NCBI GenBank assembly: GCA_946887105.1
Contig: CAMPKJ010000003.1
Location: 1 to 59,338 of the forward strand
DNA length: 59,338 bases
Reading direction: 5' to 3'
Source of the DNA: an uncultured Acidobacteriota bacterium
GTDB lineage: Bacteria; Acidobacteriota; Thermoanaerobaculia; Gp7-AA8
Below, one piece after another: positions 24,898 through 33,882 of this stretch (position 1 is its first letter; each line of letters opens with the position of its first letter). Both the position numbers and the translations under genes were made by a program. The notes under the pieces were generated by a model. It did no database searches. It saw only the letters and a program-made list of their open reading frames with translations, and was not told where the DNA came from.

Positions 24898-26390
24898 CGG
24901 TTCTCGCGCTTGCCGTCGTTCTCGGCGGGACGGTGGCCGTCCTCGCCATCGGCAGCATGCGCGAGGACAGCGCCACCGCGGACGAAGCGGCGCACATCGC
25001 CGCCGGGTTGATCAAGCTGCGCGAAGGGCGCATCGACTTTTACGCGACGCAGACGCCGCTGATCGAGGCGGCGATCGCGGCGCCGCTGGCGATGTCGGGC
25101 TATCGCGTTCCCGAGGAGTGGCGCCAGTACGGGAACCGGCCGTGGCTGGCCGGGCACATGCTGCTGTATCGCGGCGGGTATGACTGGCAACGCATCCTGC
25201 GCATGGCGCGTCTGCCGGTGATCGCGCTGCTGCTCGCGCTCTGTTTCACGGTGTGGAGCTTCGTGCGCGAAGTCACGGGCGACGACGTCGCGGCACTGGC
25301 GGCGTTTGCGCTGACGGGATTCTGTCCGACGCTGCTCGCACACGGACGCCTGGCGACGGTGGACCTGGGGGTGACGCTGTTCGCGTTTCTCGCGACGGTA
25401 TTGCTGCTGCGTTTTCTTCGCACGCCGTCGCTGTTTCTCGCGATCGCGACGGGCATCGCCGTCGCCTGCACGCTCACGTCGAAAGTCTCCGGCGCGCTGA
25501 TCGTGCCGTTCTTCGCGATCGTGATCGGGCTTTGGCTGGCGCGCAAACGACGCGTGCACTGGCGATTGCTCGCCATCGCCGCGATTGCGTCCATCGCGAC
25601 GTTCATGCTCGTCTACCTGCTCGTCGGGCGCTCGGTCGATCTCACGCTCCCGTTCCGCGCCTATCTCAGCGAAGTGCACGCGGTGCGCGCGTTCTATCTC
25701 GCCAATCCGCTCCCGCAGTTTCTTCTCGGCGAGTTCTCCCAGGACGGCTGGCCGCACTACTACCTGGTCGCGATCGCGGTGAAAACACCGTTGCCCGCGC
25801 TCGCGTTGCTGATCATCGGCATCATCCGTGCGCGCCGCTTCGAGGCGGTGGTCTGTCTTCTCTTCGCGGCGCTGTTCCTTCTCGTCTCCGCGTTTTCGAG
25901 CCTGAACCTCGGCATCCGCCACGTCCTGCCGATCTATCCGTTTCTGTTCGCGGCGTGTGCGATTACCGTAACGCGCAGGATCACCGTCGTTCTGACCGCC
26001 GCGCACGTGCTCATCGCGCTGCTCGCGTATCCGTCGTACCTCAGCTACTTCAATCCGCTGATCGGCAGCCATCGCAACGCCGACCGCGTGCTGATCGATT
26101 CGAATCTCGATTGGGGACAGGACCTGCGCCGCCTCGCGCATTGGACGCGCGAGAACGACATCGGCGTCATCCGCGTGCATTACTTCGGCGCGGGCAGCGT
26201 CGAGCACGAGTTGCGATCGCGCGGCATGCGCTGGTCCGCGCCGCGGGCGGAGCCGTTGCCGAAGGGATGGTTCGCCGTGAGCCGGCATTTCTACCGGCTC
26301 CGATCGGGCTACGACGCGTACCTGCGCGGTTCGGGCGCGCGGTACGTGACCACCATCGGCGGCTCCATCGACGTGTACCGCGTCCCTTAG
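24882..26390 (+). CDS. GT-C type membrane glycosyltransferase (GT39/ArnT-like)
   Basis: 502 residues with about ten membrane helices. After the first helix is ADEAAHIAAG, matching the acidic DE-x-x-H motif in the first outer loop of dolichyl/polyprenyl-phosphate sugar transferases. Later FSSLNLGIRHVLPIYPF and IDSNLDWGQDLRRLAHW resemble family blocks. It probably moves a sugar from a lipid carrier to a substrate outside the inner membrane. The GTG at 24882 overlaps the aldehyde dehydrogenase stop region by 16 bases. It meets the convergent gene at 26387 with a 4-base overlap. Confidence 0.8.
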   Translation: MGKSVAVLALAVVLGGTVAVLAIGSMREDSATADEAAHIAAGLIKLREGRIDFYATQTPLIEAAIAAPLAMSGYRVPEEWRQYGNRPWLAGHMLLYRGGYDWQRILRMARLPVIALLLALCFTVWSFVREVTGDDVAALAAFALTGFCPTLLAHGRLATVDLGVTLFAFLATVLLLRFLRTPSLFLAIATGIAVACTLTSKVSGALIVPFFAIVIGLWLARKRRVHWRLLAIAAIASIATFMLVYLLVGRSVDLTLPFRAYLSEVHAVRAFYLANPLPQFLLGEFSQDGWPHYYLVAIAVKTPLPALALLIIGIIRARRFEAVVCLLFAALFLLVSAFSSLNLGIRHVLPIYPFLFAACAITVTRRITVVLTAAHVLIALLAYPSYLSYFNPLIGSHRNADRVLIDSNLDWGQDLRRLAHWTRENDIGVIRVHYFGAGSVEHELRSRGMRWSAPRAEPLPKGWFAVSRHFYRLRSGYDAYLRGSGARYVTTIGGSIDVYRVP

Positions 26391-28549
26391 CGCGCCGCGC
26401 GGCGTCGCGGGTTTCCCTGCACCGCCAGCACGTCGCGCGCGTACACGCGCGCGTTCTCCCGCCCGAGCCGGCGCGCGTACACGACCGTATTCCCCGTCGC
26501 CCCGAAGTTCGGCGAGGAGCTCGTCAATGTCGTGGCGACCGCGTTCGGGCCGTCGACGAGCACGCCCGCGGCGCTGATCCTGGCGGCATACACCGTATCG
26601 CTCGCGCTGCCGTACCAGTAGACGAGGAATCCGTCGCCGTACGCTTCGGCGTTCACATCGACGGCATTGCCGAGGAACGTCGTGAGCGGCGTCGTCACCA
26701 CGCCCGTCGCGCTGACGAGCTGCCACCGCAGCTCACCGCCGAACGGCACCGCTACGAGGAACGTGCCGTGGTTCCACGCCACCGACGGCCTCCGGGTGAT
26801 CGAACCGGCAGGAAACGCGACCGGTGTGATCGTTCCGCCGGGCGACAGCAACGCGCCCGCCAGCGAGATGCTGCTGCGCCACACGACCAGCGATCCCTGC
26901 GGCCCGCTGGCGATGGACGGAAACTCGTTCGCACTCTCCGTGGAGAGAGTCAGTTCCGGAGCAGTAATCGCTCCGTGCGCCGGCACGCGCGCGGCACGCG
27001 CCGTGGTGCGCACGCCACGCTGGTAGAAGCCGCGGAAGTAGATGGCCACGTACTGCGTCCCATCCCAGCTCACCGCGATCTCGCTTTCGCGATAGATGCC
27101 CGGCGCGATCAGCATCGGGCTCGCGTCGATCAGCGATCCGTCGCGCGCAACACGGGCTCCGAAAAGATCCGCGCCGTCCATCCACACCACCAGCCAGTCA
27201 GTGCCGTTCGATGCCACGCGTGGACCGACCAGACCGAAGGCGCTGCCGCGCAGGTCGATGCCGTTCGCGTCGAGCGTGTGGCCGTTCGCATCGAGACGCG
27301 CGCCGACGATTCCCAGCCGGTGTTCGCTGCCGATGAATTCACTCCAGACGACGAGGCGGAGATCGCCCGCCGCCGCAACATCGGGTTGCTGTTGATGGCG
27401 CGGTCCCACGACCAGCGGCTCGATCTCGCCAGTCCCGAGATGCGTGATGTACAGATTGGCGCCGGCCGGTCCGGACTCGAAACCGACCGGCGGAATGGTG
27501 CGCACGATGGCGATCGAGCGCGTGGCGTCGGGTACCGCGGTCTTCGTCAGCGGTGTGGCGACCTCCGTCTCACTGGTGGTGCCGAGACGGCGGAGGTGCT
27601 TGGTCTCATCGGCGCCGTAGATCACGAAGAATCCGCCGTCATCCGCGCCGAGCGCGTGCAGGTACATCCCTTCGGCCGGAATCGTCTCGACGGCAACTGC
27701 GGCCGCGGGAGTGACGCGTGCGGCGCGTACGGTTCCGCCGGGGATGCCGATCGCGGTCGACCAGGCGATGGTGAAGTCGTTCTCGAACGAGACGGCGCGC
27801 AGATCGAAAACGGGCGTCGCCGGCGGCGCGACTACGGTGCGCGTGCCGACATTGCCTTCCGCGTCGATCGGGGTCACGCCGACGTCGCCCGGATAGCCGT
27901 TGCCGTTCGGAACGCCGTTGAAGTCGGTGATCGAGCTGATGAAGTAAAACGTGCCGTTCGCCGCGACCGTCGGCGCCTCGAGATACGTCTGCTGCCGCGA
28001 TGCGATGTCGAACGTCTGCAGCACGGCGCCGTTCGGATCGATCAGCGCTCCGCGGTACACATCCTGATCGAACCAGGTCACCAGAAAGCGGCTGCCGTTG
28101 AACGCGATCTGCGGCTGTGTCGAACCCATCTCGGGATCCATCAATCCCACATCGAAAACATCCGACATCGTCCCGTCGCGTGCGACGAAGCGTCCGAGGA
28201 GCACGTTGCCGGTCACCCACACCACGAGATAGCGATCGCGGCCGAACGCGACGTCCGCCTGCGGCTCATTGGCCGGCGTCACGGCGATCGGCAGCACATC
28301 GTTGCCGATGCGTTTTCCGTCCGCGGTGATCAGTGCGCCGTGGACGTCGTCGTTGAGGGTCGTGTTCTCGTCGATCCAGACCGCGAGGTACGCATCGCCG
28401 TCGGACGCGATGTGCGGCCGGGTCTGGCTGAACGCCGCGACGTCGAGAGCCGGCGTGGTGACCCCTTTTTCGCTGCCGGGCACGAGGGTAGCGCTGAGAG
28501 AAACCGTGAGAACGAGAGAGAGGAGAAGGGAAAGGGGTCGAATTTGCAT
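26387..28549 (-). CDS. large secreted repeat protein, probably beta-propeller
   Basis: 720 residues, family not recognised. Starting at ATG 28549 gives the signal peptide MQIRPLSLLLSLVLTVSLSA. The mature part repeats a roughly 45-55 residue pattern of a Gly/Asn/Asp turn, a YLVVWV-like strand, GA-x-L or GARV and DG-x-x-ID. Examples are DGDAYLAVWIDENTTLNDDV, GRDRYLVVWVTGNVLLGRFV, NGTDWLVVWMDGADLFGARV and GPQGSLVVWRSSISLAGALL. This is what propeller blades look like, but blade count is not certain. An RRR-containing tail ends the protein. Divergent from the branched-chain transporter operon. Confidence 0.75.
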   Translation of the reverse strand: MQIRPLSLLLSLVLTVSLSATLVPGSEKGVTTPALDVAAFSQTRPHIASDGDAYLAVWIDENTTLNDDVHGALITADGKRIGNDVLPIAVTPANEPQADVAFGRDRYLVVWVTGNVLLGRFVARDGTMSDVFDVGLMDPEMGSTQPQIAFNGSRFLVTWFDQDVYRGALIDPNGAVLQTFDIASRQQTYLEAPTVAANGTFYFISSITDFNGVPNGNGYPGDVGVTPIDAEGNVGTRTVVAPPATPVFDLRAVSFENDFTIAWSTAIGIPGGTVRAARVTPAAAVAVETIPAEGMYLHALGADDGGFFVIYGADETKHLRRLGTTSETEVATPLTKTAVPDATRSIAIVRTIPPVGFESGPAGANLYITHLGTGEIEPLVVGPRHQQQPDVAAAGDLRLVVWSEFIGSEHRLGIVGARLDANGHTLDANGIDLRGSAFGLVGPRVASNGTDWLVVWMDGADLFGARVARDGSLIDASPMLIAPGIYRESEIAVSWDGTQYVAIYFRGFYQRGVRTTARAARVPAHGAITAPELTLSTESANEFPSIASGPQGSLVVWRSSISLAGALLSPGGTITPVAFPAGSITRRPSVAWNHGTFLVAVPFGGELRWQLVSATGVVTTPLTTFLGNAVDVNAEAYGDGFLVYWYGSASDTVYAARISAAGVLVDGPNAVATTLTSSSPNFGATGNTVVYARRLGRENARVYARDVLAVQGNPRRRAAR

Positions 28550-28650
28550 GGTGGAATGACGTTTCTGGTACGGTCGCACGCGCGGCTGCGTCTACTTGGT
28601 AGAATCCCGCGACTCAGCAATAAGACGTTTACGAAATGGATGGTAATCCC

Positions 28651-29934
28651 ATGAATAAAAGATGGATGGTTCTCACGACGGCACTCCTTTCGATCGTGCT
28701 GTTCGGCTGCCCGCCGAAGACGACGGAAACGGCCAGCGGCACCGGCGGTACGGAAGGGGAGATCGTGATCGGCGAGTACGGCTCGCTGACCGGCGCGGAA
28801 GCAACGTTCGGCGTCTCGACGCACAACGGCATCATGCTCGCGCTGGACGAGATCAACGGTGCGGGCGGCATCGACGGCCGCAAGATCCGGGTGATCACCG
28901 AAGACGATCAGTCGAAGGCTGAAGAGGCGGCGAACGCCGTCACGAAGCTGATCAACCAGAACCGGGTGGTGGCCATCATCGGCGAAGTCGCTTCGTCGAA
29001 CTCGCTGGCCGCGGCGCCGATCTGCCAGGCCAACAAGGTGCCGATGATCACGCCGTCGTCGACGAACCCGAAGGTCACCGAAGTCGGCGATTACATCTTC
29101 CGCATGTGCTTCATCGACCCGTATCAGGGCGAGGCGATGGCGAACTATCTCTTCAAGCAGCAGGGCATGAAGAGGGCCGCCATCCTGATCGACAACAAGA
29201 GCGACTACTCGACCGGCCTGGCGGCGTTCTTCGAGCGCACGTTCCTCGCCAACGGCGGACAGATCGTGGCCAAGGCGAGCTACGCGAAGGGTGACAGCGA
29301 CTTCCGCTCGCAGCTCACGTCCATCAAGGCCGCGAATCCGGAAGTGCTCTTCGTTCCCGGCTACTACAACGACATCGGCCAGATCGCCATCCAGGCCCGC
29401 GACCTCGGCATGCGCCAGCCGCTGGCCGGCGGCGACGGCTGGGAATCGCCGAAGCTGATCGAGATCGGCGGCAAGGCGCTGGAAGGCTGCTTCTACTCGA
29501 ACCATTACCACGTCGACGATCCGTCGCCGGCGGTGCGCGAGTTCGTGCAGAAGTACGAAGAGCGCTTCGGCGCGAAGCCTGACTCGCTGGCCGCGCTCGG
29601 CTATGACTCGATGAAGGTCCTGGCCGACTCCATCAAGCGCGCCGGCACGACCGACGGACCGAAGCTGCGCGACGCGATCGCCGCGACGCAGGGCTACTCG
29701 GGCGTCACCGGCACCGTGAATCTCGGCCCGGACCGCAACCCGATCGGCAAGAAGCTGGTCGTGCTCGAGATCAAGGACGGTCAGCTCGCGCTGAAGTCCG
29801 TGGTCGATCCGATGGCGGAAGCCGGAGGCGCGACCACCACCGACACGACGGCCACGAACGCGGGAACGACCGCGACCACCGACACCAGCAGCACCGGCAC
29901 CGCTCCGAGCACTGCCACCACTCGGACACAGTAA
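28651..29934 (+). CDS. branched-chain amino acid ABC transporter substrate-binding lipoprotein
   Basis: 427 residues. I start at ATG 28651 (MNKRWMVLTTALLSIVLFGC), a lipoprotein signal with lipobox LFGC. The periplasmic binding domain of the Leu/Ile/Val receptor type runs from about 35 to 385: IVIGEYGSLTGAEATFG, LDEINGAGGIDGRKIRVI, VVAIIGEVASSNSLAAAPIC and VLFVPGYYNDIGQIAIQARD. The last 40 residues are a Thr/Ala/Ser tail that is not part of the fold. First gene of the liv operon, with an attenuator after it. Ligand could be another amino acid or an amide. Confidence 0.93.
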   Translation: MNKRWMVLTTALLSIVLFGCPPKTTETASGTGGTEGEIVIGEYGSLTGAEATFGVSTHNGIMLALDEINGAGGIDGRKIRVITEDDQSKAEEAANAVTKLINQNRVVAIIGEVASSNSLAAAPICQANKVPMITPSSTNPKVTEVGDYIFRMCFIDPYQGEAMANYLFKQQGMKRAAILIDNKSDYSTGLAAFFERTFLANGGQIVAKASYAKGDSDFRSQLTSIKAANPEVLFVPGYYNDIGQIAIQARDLGMRQPLAGGDGWESPKLIEIGGKALEGCFYSNHYHVDDPSPAVREFVQKYEERFGAKPDSLAALGYDSMKVLADSIKRAGTTDGPKLRDAIAATQGYSGVTGTVNLGPDRNPIGKKLVVLEIKDGQLALKSVVDPMAEAGGATTTDTTATNAGTTATTDTSSTGTAPSTATTRTQ

Positions 29935-29961
29935 GACGCACGAAAAGGCTTTACAACGTCG

Positions 29962-29995
29962 GGTCCGGCGAGTAGTTTTCGCCGGACCTTTTTTT
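29962..29995 (+). terminator. terminator/attenuator inside the liv operon
   Basis: GGTCCGGCGA, loop GTAGTTT, TCGCCGGACC, then seven T residues. It lies between the substrate-binding protein gene and livH, ending nine bases before the livH ATG. Partial termination here would keep the receptor more abundant than the membrane proteins. Confidence 0.9.
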
Positions 29996-30003
29996 GCCCA
30001 AGA

Positions 30004-30909
30004 ATGCAGACCCTTCTCCAGAACCTGCTCAACGGGATTGCCGCCGGCTCCATCTACGCGCTGATCGCGCTGGGGTACACCATGGTGTACGGCATCCTGA
30101 AGCTGATCAACTTCGCGCACGGCGACATCTTCATGATCGGCTCGTTCGTCGGCTTCTACACCGGCAACGCGCTGATGAAGGCCAGCGGCGCCGAGCCGTC
30201 TCCGGTGAATGCCGCGATCGTGATGATCCTGGCGATGCTGATCTGCGGCCTGCTCGGCTATCTCAATGAGCGCGTCGCCTACCGGCCGCTGCGCAATGCG
30301 CCGCGCATCGCATCGCTGATCACCGCCATCGGCGTGTCGTTCCTGCTCGAGTACGGCGGGCAGTTCGTGTTCGGTCCCGATCCGAAGTTCTTCCCGACGT
30401 TGATCGAGAAGCACGTGATCAATTTCGGCGGTGTGGTGACCACGAACTACCAGCTGATCGTCCTCGGCGTAGCCATCGTGTTCATGGCCCTCCTGCAGTA
30501 CATCGTCTACGGCACGAAATTCGGCCGGGCCATGCGCGCCGTCTCGTTCAACTTCGAGACCGCGTCGCTGATGGGCATCCCCACCGACCGCATCATCTCG
30601 ACCACGTTCGTGATCGGCTCGATGCTCGCAGCGGTGGCCGGCATCCTCTACGGTCTCTCCTATCCGAAGATCGACCCGCTGATGGGCATCATGCCCGGCC
30701 TGAAAGCCTTCGTGGCCGCGGTCCTGGGCGGCATCGGCAACGTCCCCGGCGCCGTCGTGGGCGGGCTGGTGATCGGCATCGTCGAGTCGTTCGTCGGCGG
30801 ATCGTCGTTCTCGAATTACCGCGACGCGATTGCGTTCGTGATCCTCATCGTGATCCTGCTGTTCCGGCCTTCAGGGTTGTTCGGCAAGTATCAAGCGGAA
30901 AAAGTTTGA
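30004..30909 (+). CDS. livH: branched-chain amino acid ABC permease LivH
   Basis: 301 residues, eight or so membrane helices. Start MQTLLQNLLNGIAAGSIYAL is typical, with YTMVYGILKLINFAHGDIFM next. The EAA-like loop is GTKFGRAMRAVSFNFETASL, and the end has AVLGGIGNVPGAVVGGLVIG. Forms the channel with LivM. Its stop overlaps the livM start. No clear Shine-Dalgarno site before the ATG, which lies just after the terminator hairpin. Confidence 0.95.
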   Translation: MQTLLQNLLNGIAAGSIYALIALGYTMVYGILKLINFAHGDIFMIGSFVGFYTGNALMKASGAEPSPVNAAIVMILAMLICGLLGYLNERVAYRPLRNAPRIASLITAIGVSFLLEYGGQFVFGPDPKFFPTLIEKHVINFGGVVTTNYQLIVLGVAIVFMALLQYIVYGTKFGRAMRAVSFNFETASLMGIPTDRIISTTFVIGSMLAAVAGILYGLSYPKIDPLMGIMPGLKAFVAAVLGGIGNVPGAVVGGLVIGIVESFVGGSSFSNYRDAIAFVILIVILLFRPSGLFGKYQAEKV

Positions 30910-32006
30910 TGCTGAAGCGCTGGTGGATTCGCGACGTGGTTTCCCTCGCCGTCTTCGTCGGTGTGGTGTACGGCGTGTGGATCGCGCTCGAGTACGCGGC
31001 GGTCTACTGGCCGTCCATGCGGTACTACAACCACATCATCGTGTTGATGGGGATCAACATCATCCTGGCGGTCTCGCTGAACATCATCAACGGGCACGCG
31101 GGACAGTTCTCCCTCGGCCACGCCGGATTCATGGCCGTCGGTGCGTATGCGGCGGCGTTCCTGACGATCCGATACTTCTCGCCGTTTGTCGATTCATTGC
31201 CGGACGGCAGCAGCCAGCGGCTGATCTGGCAGAACGCGTTGTTGCTCGTTTCCATCGGCGCGGGCGCAATCGCTTCGGCGATCGCCGGCTATGTGGTGGG
31301 ATTGCCATCGCTGCGTCTGCGCGGCGATTACCTGGCCATCGTCACGCTCGGCTTCGGCGAGATCATCCGCGTGGTGATCCTCAACATCGAGGAGATCGGC
31401 GCCGCACGCGGCCTGACCGGCATCCCGGGCTGGAGCAGTTTCTTCTGGGTGTACTTCTTCGCGGGCGTGACCATCCTGATCTCGCACCGCCTGGTGATGT
31501 CGTCCGTCGGCCGCGCGTTCCTGGCCGTGCGCGAAGACGAGATCGCCGCGGAGTCGATGGGCGTGAACACCACCCGCTACAAAGTGAAGGCGTTCGTGAT
31601 CGGCTCCGCGCTGGCGGGTGTTGCAGGAGCTCTGTACGGCTCGCACTTGCGATACCTCAATCCGAGCATGTTCACGTTCGTGAAGTCGTTCGAGGTCGTG
31701 GCCATGGTGGTCCTGGGCGGACTGGGCTCGATCTCCGGCTCGATCATCGCCGCGATCGTGCTGACGTTCCTCCCCGAGGGATTGCGCGTGGTGAAAGACT
31801 ACATGCCGGGCGGGCGCGATCCGCGTATGGTCATCTACTCGATCATGCTCATCGTGCTGATGCTCACGCGGCCGCAGGGATTGTTCGGGCGCCGCGAGCT
31901 GTGGGACTTCCTGCCGAAGCGCAAAGACCGAGTTCCGACGGAAGGACGCGACGAAGGCGACGCGGACGACAAGCTCGATCGTGACGCTGGCCCCCCGGTG
32001 ACTTGA
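30909..32006 (+). CDS. livM: branched-chain amino acid ABC permease LivM
   Basis: 365 residues from the ATG at 30909, which overlaps the livH stop by one base (TGATG). A TTG directly upstream is a less likely start. Motifs: NIINGHAGQFSLGHAGFMAV, RLRGDYLAIVTLGFGEIIRV, and VLGGLGSISGSIIAAIVL. The C-terminal 30 residues are charged and cytoplasmic (KRKDRVPTEGRDEGDADDKL). Pairs with LivH. Confidence 0.95.
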   Translation: MLKRWWIRDVVSLAVFVGVVYGVWIALEYAAVYWPSMRYYNHIIVLMGINIILAVSLNIINGHAGQFSLGHAGFMAVGAYAAAFLTIRYFSPFVDSLPDGSSQRLIWQNALLLVSIGAGAIASAIAGYVVGLPSLRLRGDYLAIVTLGFGEIIRVVILNIEEIGAARGLTGIPGWSSFFWVYFFAGVTILISHRLVMSSVGRAFLAVREDEIAAESMGVNTTRYKVKAFVIGSALAGVAGALYGSHLRYLNPSMFTFVKSFEVVAMVVLGGLGSISGSIIAAIVLTFLPEGLRVVKDYMPGGRDPRMVIYSIMLIVLMLTRPQGLFGRRELWDFLPKRKDRVPTEGRDEGDADDKLDRDAGPPVT

Positions 32007-32791
32007 TGACTGAGACCCTGCTCGACGCGAAGAATGTGACCATCCGCTTCGGCGGTCTGACGGCCGTGTCGGATTTCAACCTGAGCATCCGTCCCGGCGA
32101 GCTGCTCGGGCTGATCGGCCCCAATGGCGCCGGCAAGACCACGCTCTTCAACATGCTCACCGGCGTCTACAAGCCCACCGAGGGCGAGATCCGCATCGGC
32201 GGCGTATCGACGCGCGACATGAAACCATACGAGATCACCAGTCTCGGCGTGGCGCGCACGTTCCAGAACATCCGCCTCTTCAAAGAGCTGACCGTGCTCG
32301 ACAACGTGAAGATCGGCGGGCACATTCATTACAAGTATTCGGGCACCTCGGCGGTGCTGCACACGAATCGCTTTCGCGATGCCGAGGACGAGGCGGAGAT
32401 CGAGGCGGAGAAGCTGCTCGACCTCTTCGGATTGCGGCGCCGCGCGAACGATTACGCGCGGAACCTTCCGTATGGCGATCAGCGCCGGCTGGAGATCGCG
32501 CGCGGGTTGGCGGCGCGGCCGAAGCTGCTCCTGCTCGACGAGCCCGCGGCCGGTCTCAACGACAGTGAGACGCGCGCGCTCATGGAGACCATCCACGACA
32601 TCCGCGACCGCTTCGACATCGCCATCCTGCTCATCGAGCACAACATGGAGCTGGTGATGGGCATCTGCGAGCGCATTGCGGTGCTCAACTTCGGCAAGAC
32701 CATCGCCATCGGCACGCCCGAAGAAATCCGCGCGAACGATGCGGTCGTCGAGGCGTACCTCGGCGAGCCCGCGGAGGCGGCGCACCTATGA
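32006..32791 (+). CDS. livG: branched-chain amino acid ABC ATPase LivG
   Basis: 261 residues from ATG 32006, overlapping the livM stop by one base. Walker A is GPNGAGKTT, Q-loop region ARTFQNIRLFKELTV, the signature is replaced by LPYGDQRRLEIARGLAA as usual for LivG, and Walker B is LLLLDEPAAGL. It powers uptake together with LivF. Confidence 0.96.
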   Translation: MTETLLDAKNVTIRFGGLTAVSDFNLSIRPGELLGLIGPNGAGKTTLFNMLTGVYKPTEGEIRIGGVSTRDMKPYEITSLGVARTFQNIRLFKELTVLDNVKIGGHIHYKYSGTSAVLHTNRFRDAEDEAEIEAEKLLDLFGLRRRANDYARNLPYGDQRRLEIARGLAARPKLLLLDEPAAGLNDSETRALMETIHDIRDRFDIAILLIEHNMELVMGICERIAVLNFGKTIAIGTPEEIRANDAVVEAYLGEPAEAAHL

Positions 32792-33498
32792 GTCCGATCC
32801 TTTCCATCCGCGGACTCGAAGTCGGCTACGGCACCATCCCCGCGCTGCATGGCATCGACCTCGACGTCGAAAAAGGGGAGATCGTCACGCTGATCGGTGC
32901 GAACGGCGCGGGCAAGACCACCACGCTGCGCACGATCTCCGGACTGCTCAAGCCGCGCAAGGGCGAGGTCACGTTCAACGGCGCGAGCATCACCGGCGTC
33001 AAGCCGCACGTCATCACCGCGCGCGGCATCTCGCACGTGCCGGAAGGACGCGGGATCTTCTCGAACCTGAGCGTGCAGGACAACCTCGAGCTCGGCGGCT
33101 ACCTGCGCAAGGACAAGATCTCGCAGGCCGAATACGATCGCGTCTTCTCGCTCTTTCCCGTCCTCAAGGACCGCTTCAAACAGAACTCGGGAACGCTCTC
33201 CGGCGGCGAGCAGCAGATGCTGGCCATCTCCCGCGCGCTCATGTCGAAACCCGCCGTGCTCCTCCTCGACGAACCATCGCTCGGACTCGCGCCGCAGATG
33301 GTACAGACCATCTTCCGCGTCATCCGCGAGATCAACGCCGAGGGCACGACCATCCTGCTCGTCGAACAGAACGCGCACATGGCCCTCGTCACCGCCCACC
33401 GTGGCTACGTGATGGAGACGGGTCGGATCACGATCACGGACAGCACCAAAGCGCTGCTGGCCAGCGATCGGATCAAGAAGGCATACCTGGGGGGGTAG
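32788..33498 (+). CDS. livF: branched-chain amino acid ABC ATPase LivF
   Basis: 236 residues. Walker A GANGAGKTTT, LivF-specific VPEGRGIFSNLSV, signature LSGGEQQMLAISRAL, Walker B LLLDEPSLGL, and switch His region LLVEQNA. The ATG overlaps livG by four bases. Last gene of the operon; no clear terminator is seen before the antitoxin gene 19 bases on. Confidence 0.96.
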   Translation: MSPILSIRGLEVGYGTIPALHGIDLDVEKGEIVTLIGANGAGKTTTLRTISGLLKPRKGEVTFNGASITGVKPHVITARGISHVPEGRGIFSNLSVQDNLELGGYLRKDKISQAEYDRVFSLFPVLKDRFKQNSGTLSGGEQQMLAISRALMSKPAVLLLDEPSLGLAPQMVQTIFRVIREINAEGTTILLVEQNAHMALVTAHRGYVMETGRITITDSTKALLASDRIKKAYLGG

Positions 33499-33502
33499 GC
33501 GC

Positions 33503-33508
33503 TACACT
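33503..33508 (+). promoter_or_regulatory. possible -10 of the antitoxin gene
   Basis: TACACT, first T 15 bases before the ATG at 33518, no Shine-Dalgarno site between. It would give a leader of about three bases. Confidence 0.3.
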
Positions 33509-33517
33509 AGTTGGCAT

Positions 33518-33730
33518 ATGGGCAACTCCCGGGAAGAGCTTCGCAAGCTGCCGCTCGCCGAACGGCTCGAATTGGTCGAGGACCTCTGGGACAGCATCGC
33601 TCACGAATCAAATCAGCTCTCGCTGACGCAGGCGCAGATGGACGAGCTCGACCGCCGGTTCGCGGACTACGAGGCGAATCCCGACAACGGCGTTGCATGG
33701 GAAGAAGTTCGTGATCGCCTCCGGAGGTGA
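33518..33730 (+). CDS. addiction-module antitoxin component (PF09720 type)
   Basis: 70 residues. LPLAERLELVEDLWDSIA at the start and ELDRRFADYEANPDNGVAWE later are the signature of the short putative addiction-module proteins that pair with RelE/ParE toxins. Its stop overlaps the toxin GTG (GTGA). The partner toxin is broken, so this antitoxin is an orphan by function here. Confidence 0.9.
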   Translation: MGNSREELRKLPLAERLELVEDLWDSIAHESNQLSLTQAQMDELDRRFADYEANPDNGVAWEEVRDRLRR

Positions 33731-33871
33731 GCATTCGCGTCATCTTTCGTCCTGCCGCCGATCGGGATGTGGACGACGCCTTTGCGTGGTACGCACGTCG
33801 TCGAACCGGAACGCGTCGTCGTGATCGCGTGTCTCCACGCAAGTCGCGATCCTGAAAATTGGCCTTCGTAG
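33727..33871 (+). pseudogene. RelE/ParE-family toxin with internal deletion and frameshift
   Basis: The GTG at 33727 opens MSIRVIFRPAADRDVDDAFA-WYARR, the first 25 residues of a ParE/RelE-type toxin. The frame then runs out at a stop at 33855. In the +1 frame from 33800 the sequence reads VEPERVVVIACLHASRDPEN and WPS, ending at TAG 33869-33871, which is the usual C-terminal strand and helix of the same family. About half of a normal 95-100 residue toxin (the middle) is missing. The zero-frame product would be only 42 residues. A deletion joining the two ends is the simplest reading. Confidence 0.82.
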
Positions 33872-33882
33872 CGCGCCGCTAC
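33868..33882. other. small hairpin spanning two convergent stop codons
   Basis: GTAGCG, loop CGC, CGCTAC. The left TAG (33869-33871) is the ancestral toxin stop; the right CTA (33879-33881) is the minus-strand stop of the TPR-like gene. Same design as 5046-5066. Confidence 0.6.

Noticed and set aside
25253..28654. Open frame of 1133 codons on the plus strand
   Set aside because: It crosses the GT-C gene and runs antisense to the secreted protein at 26387. The translation is Arg/Ala-rich with no domain, as expected in GC-rich DNA.
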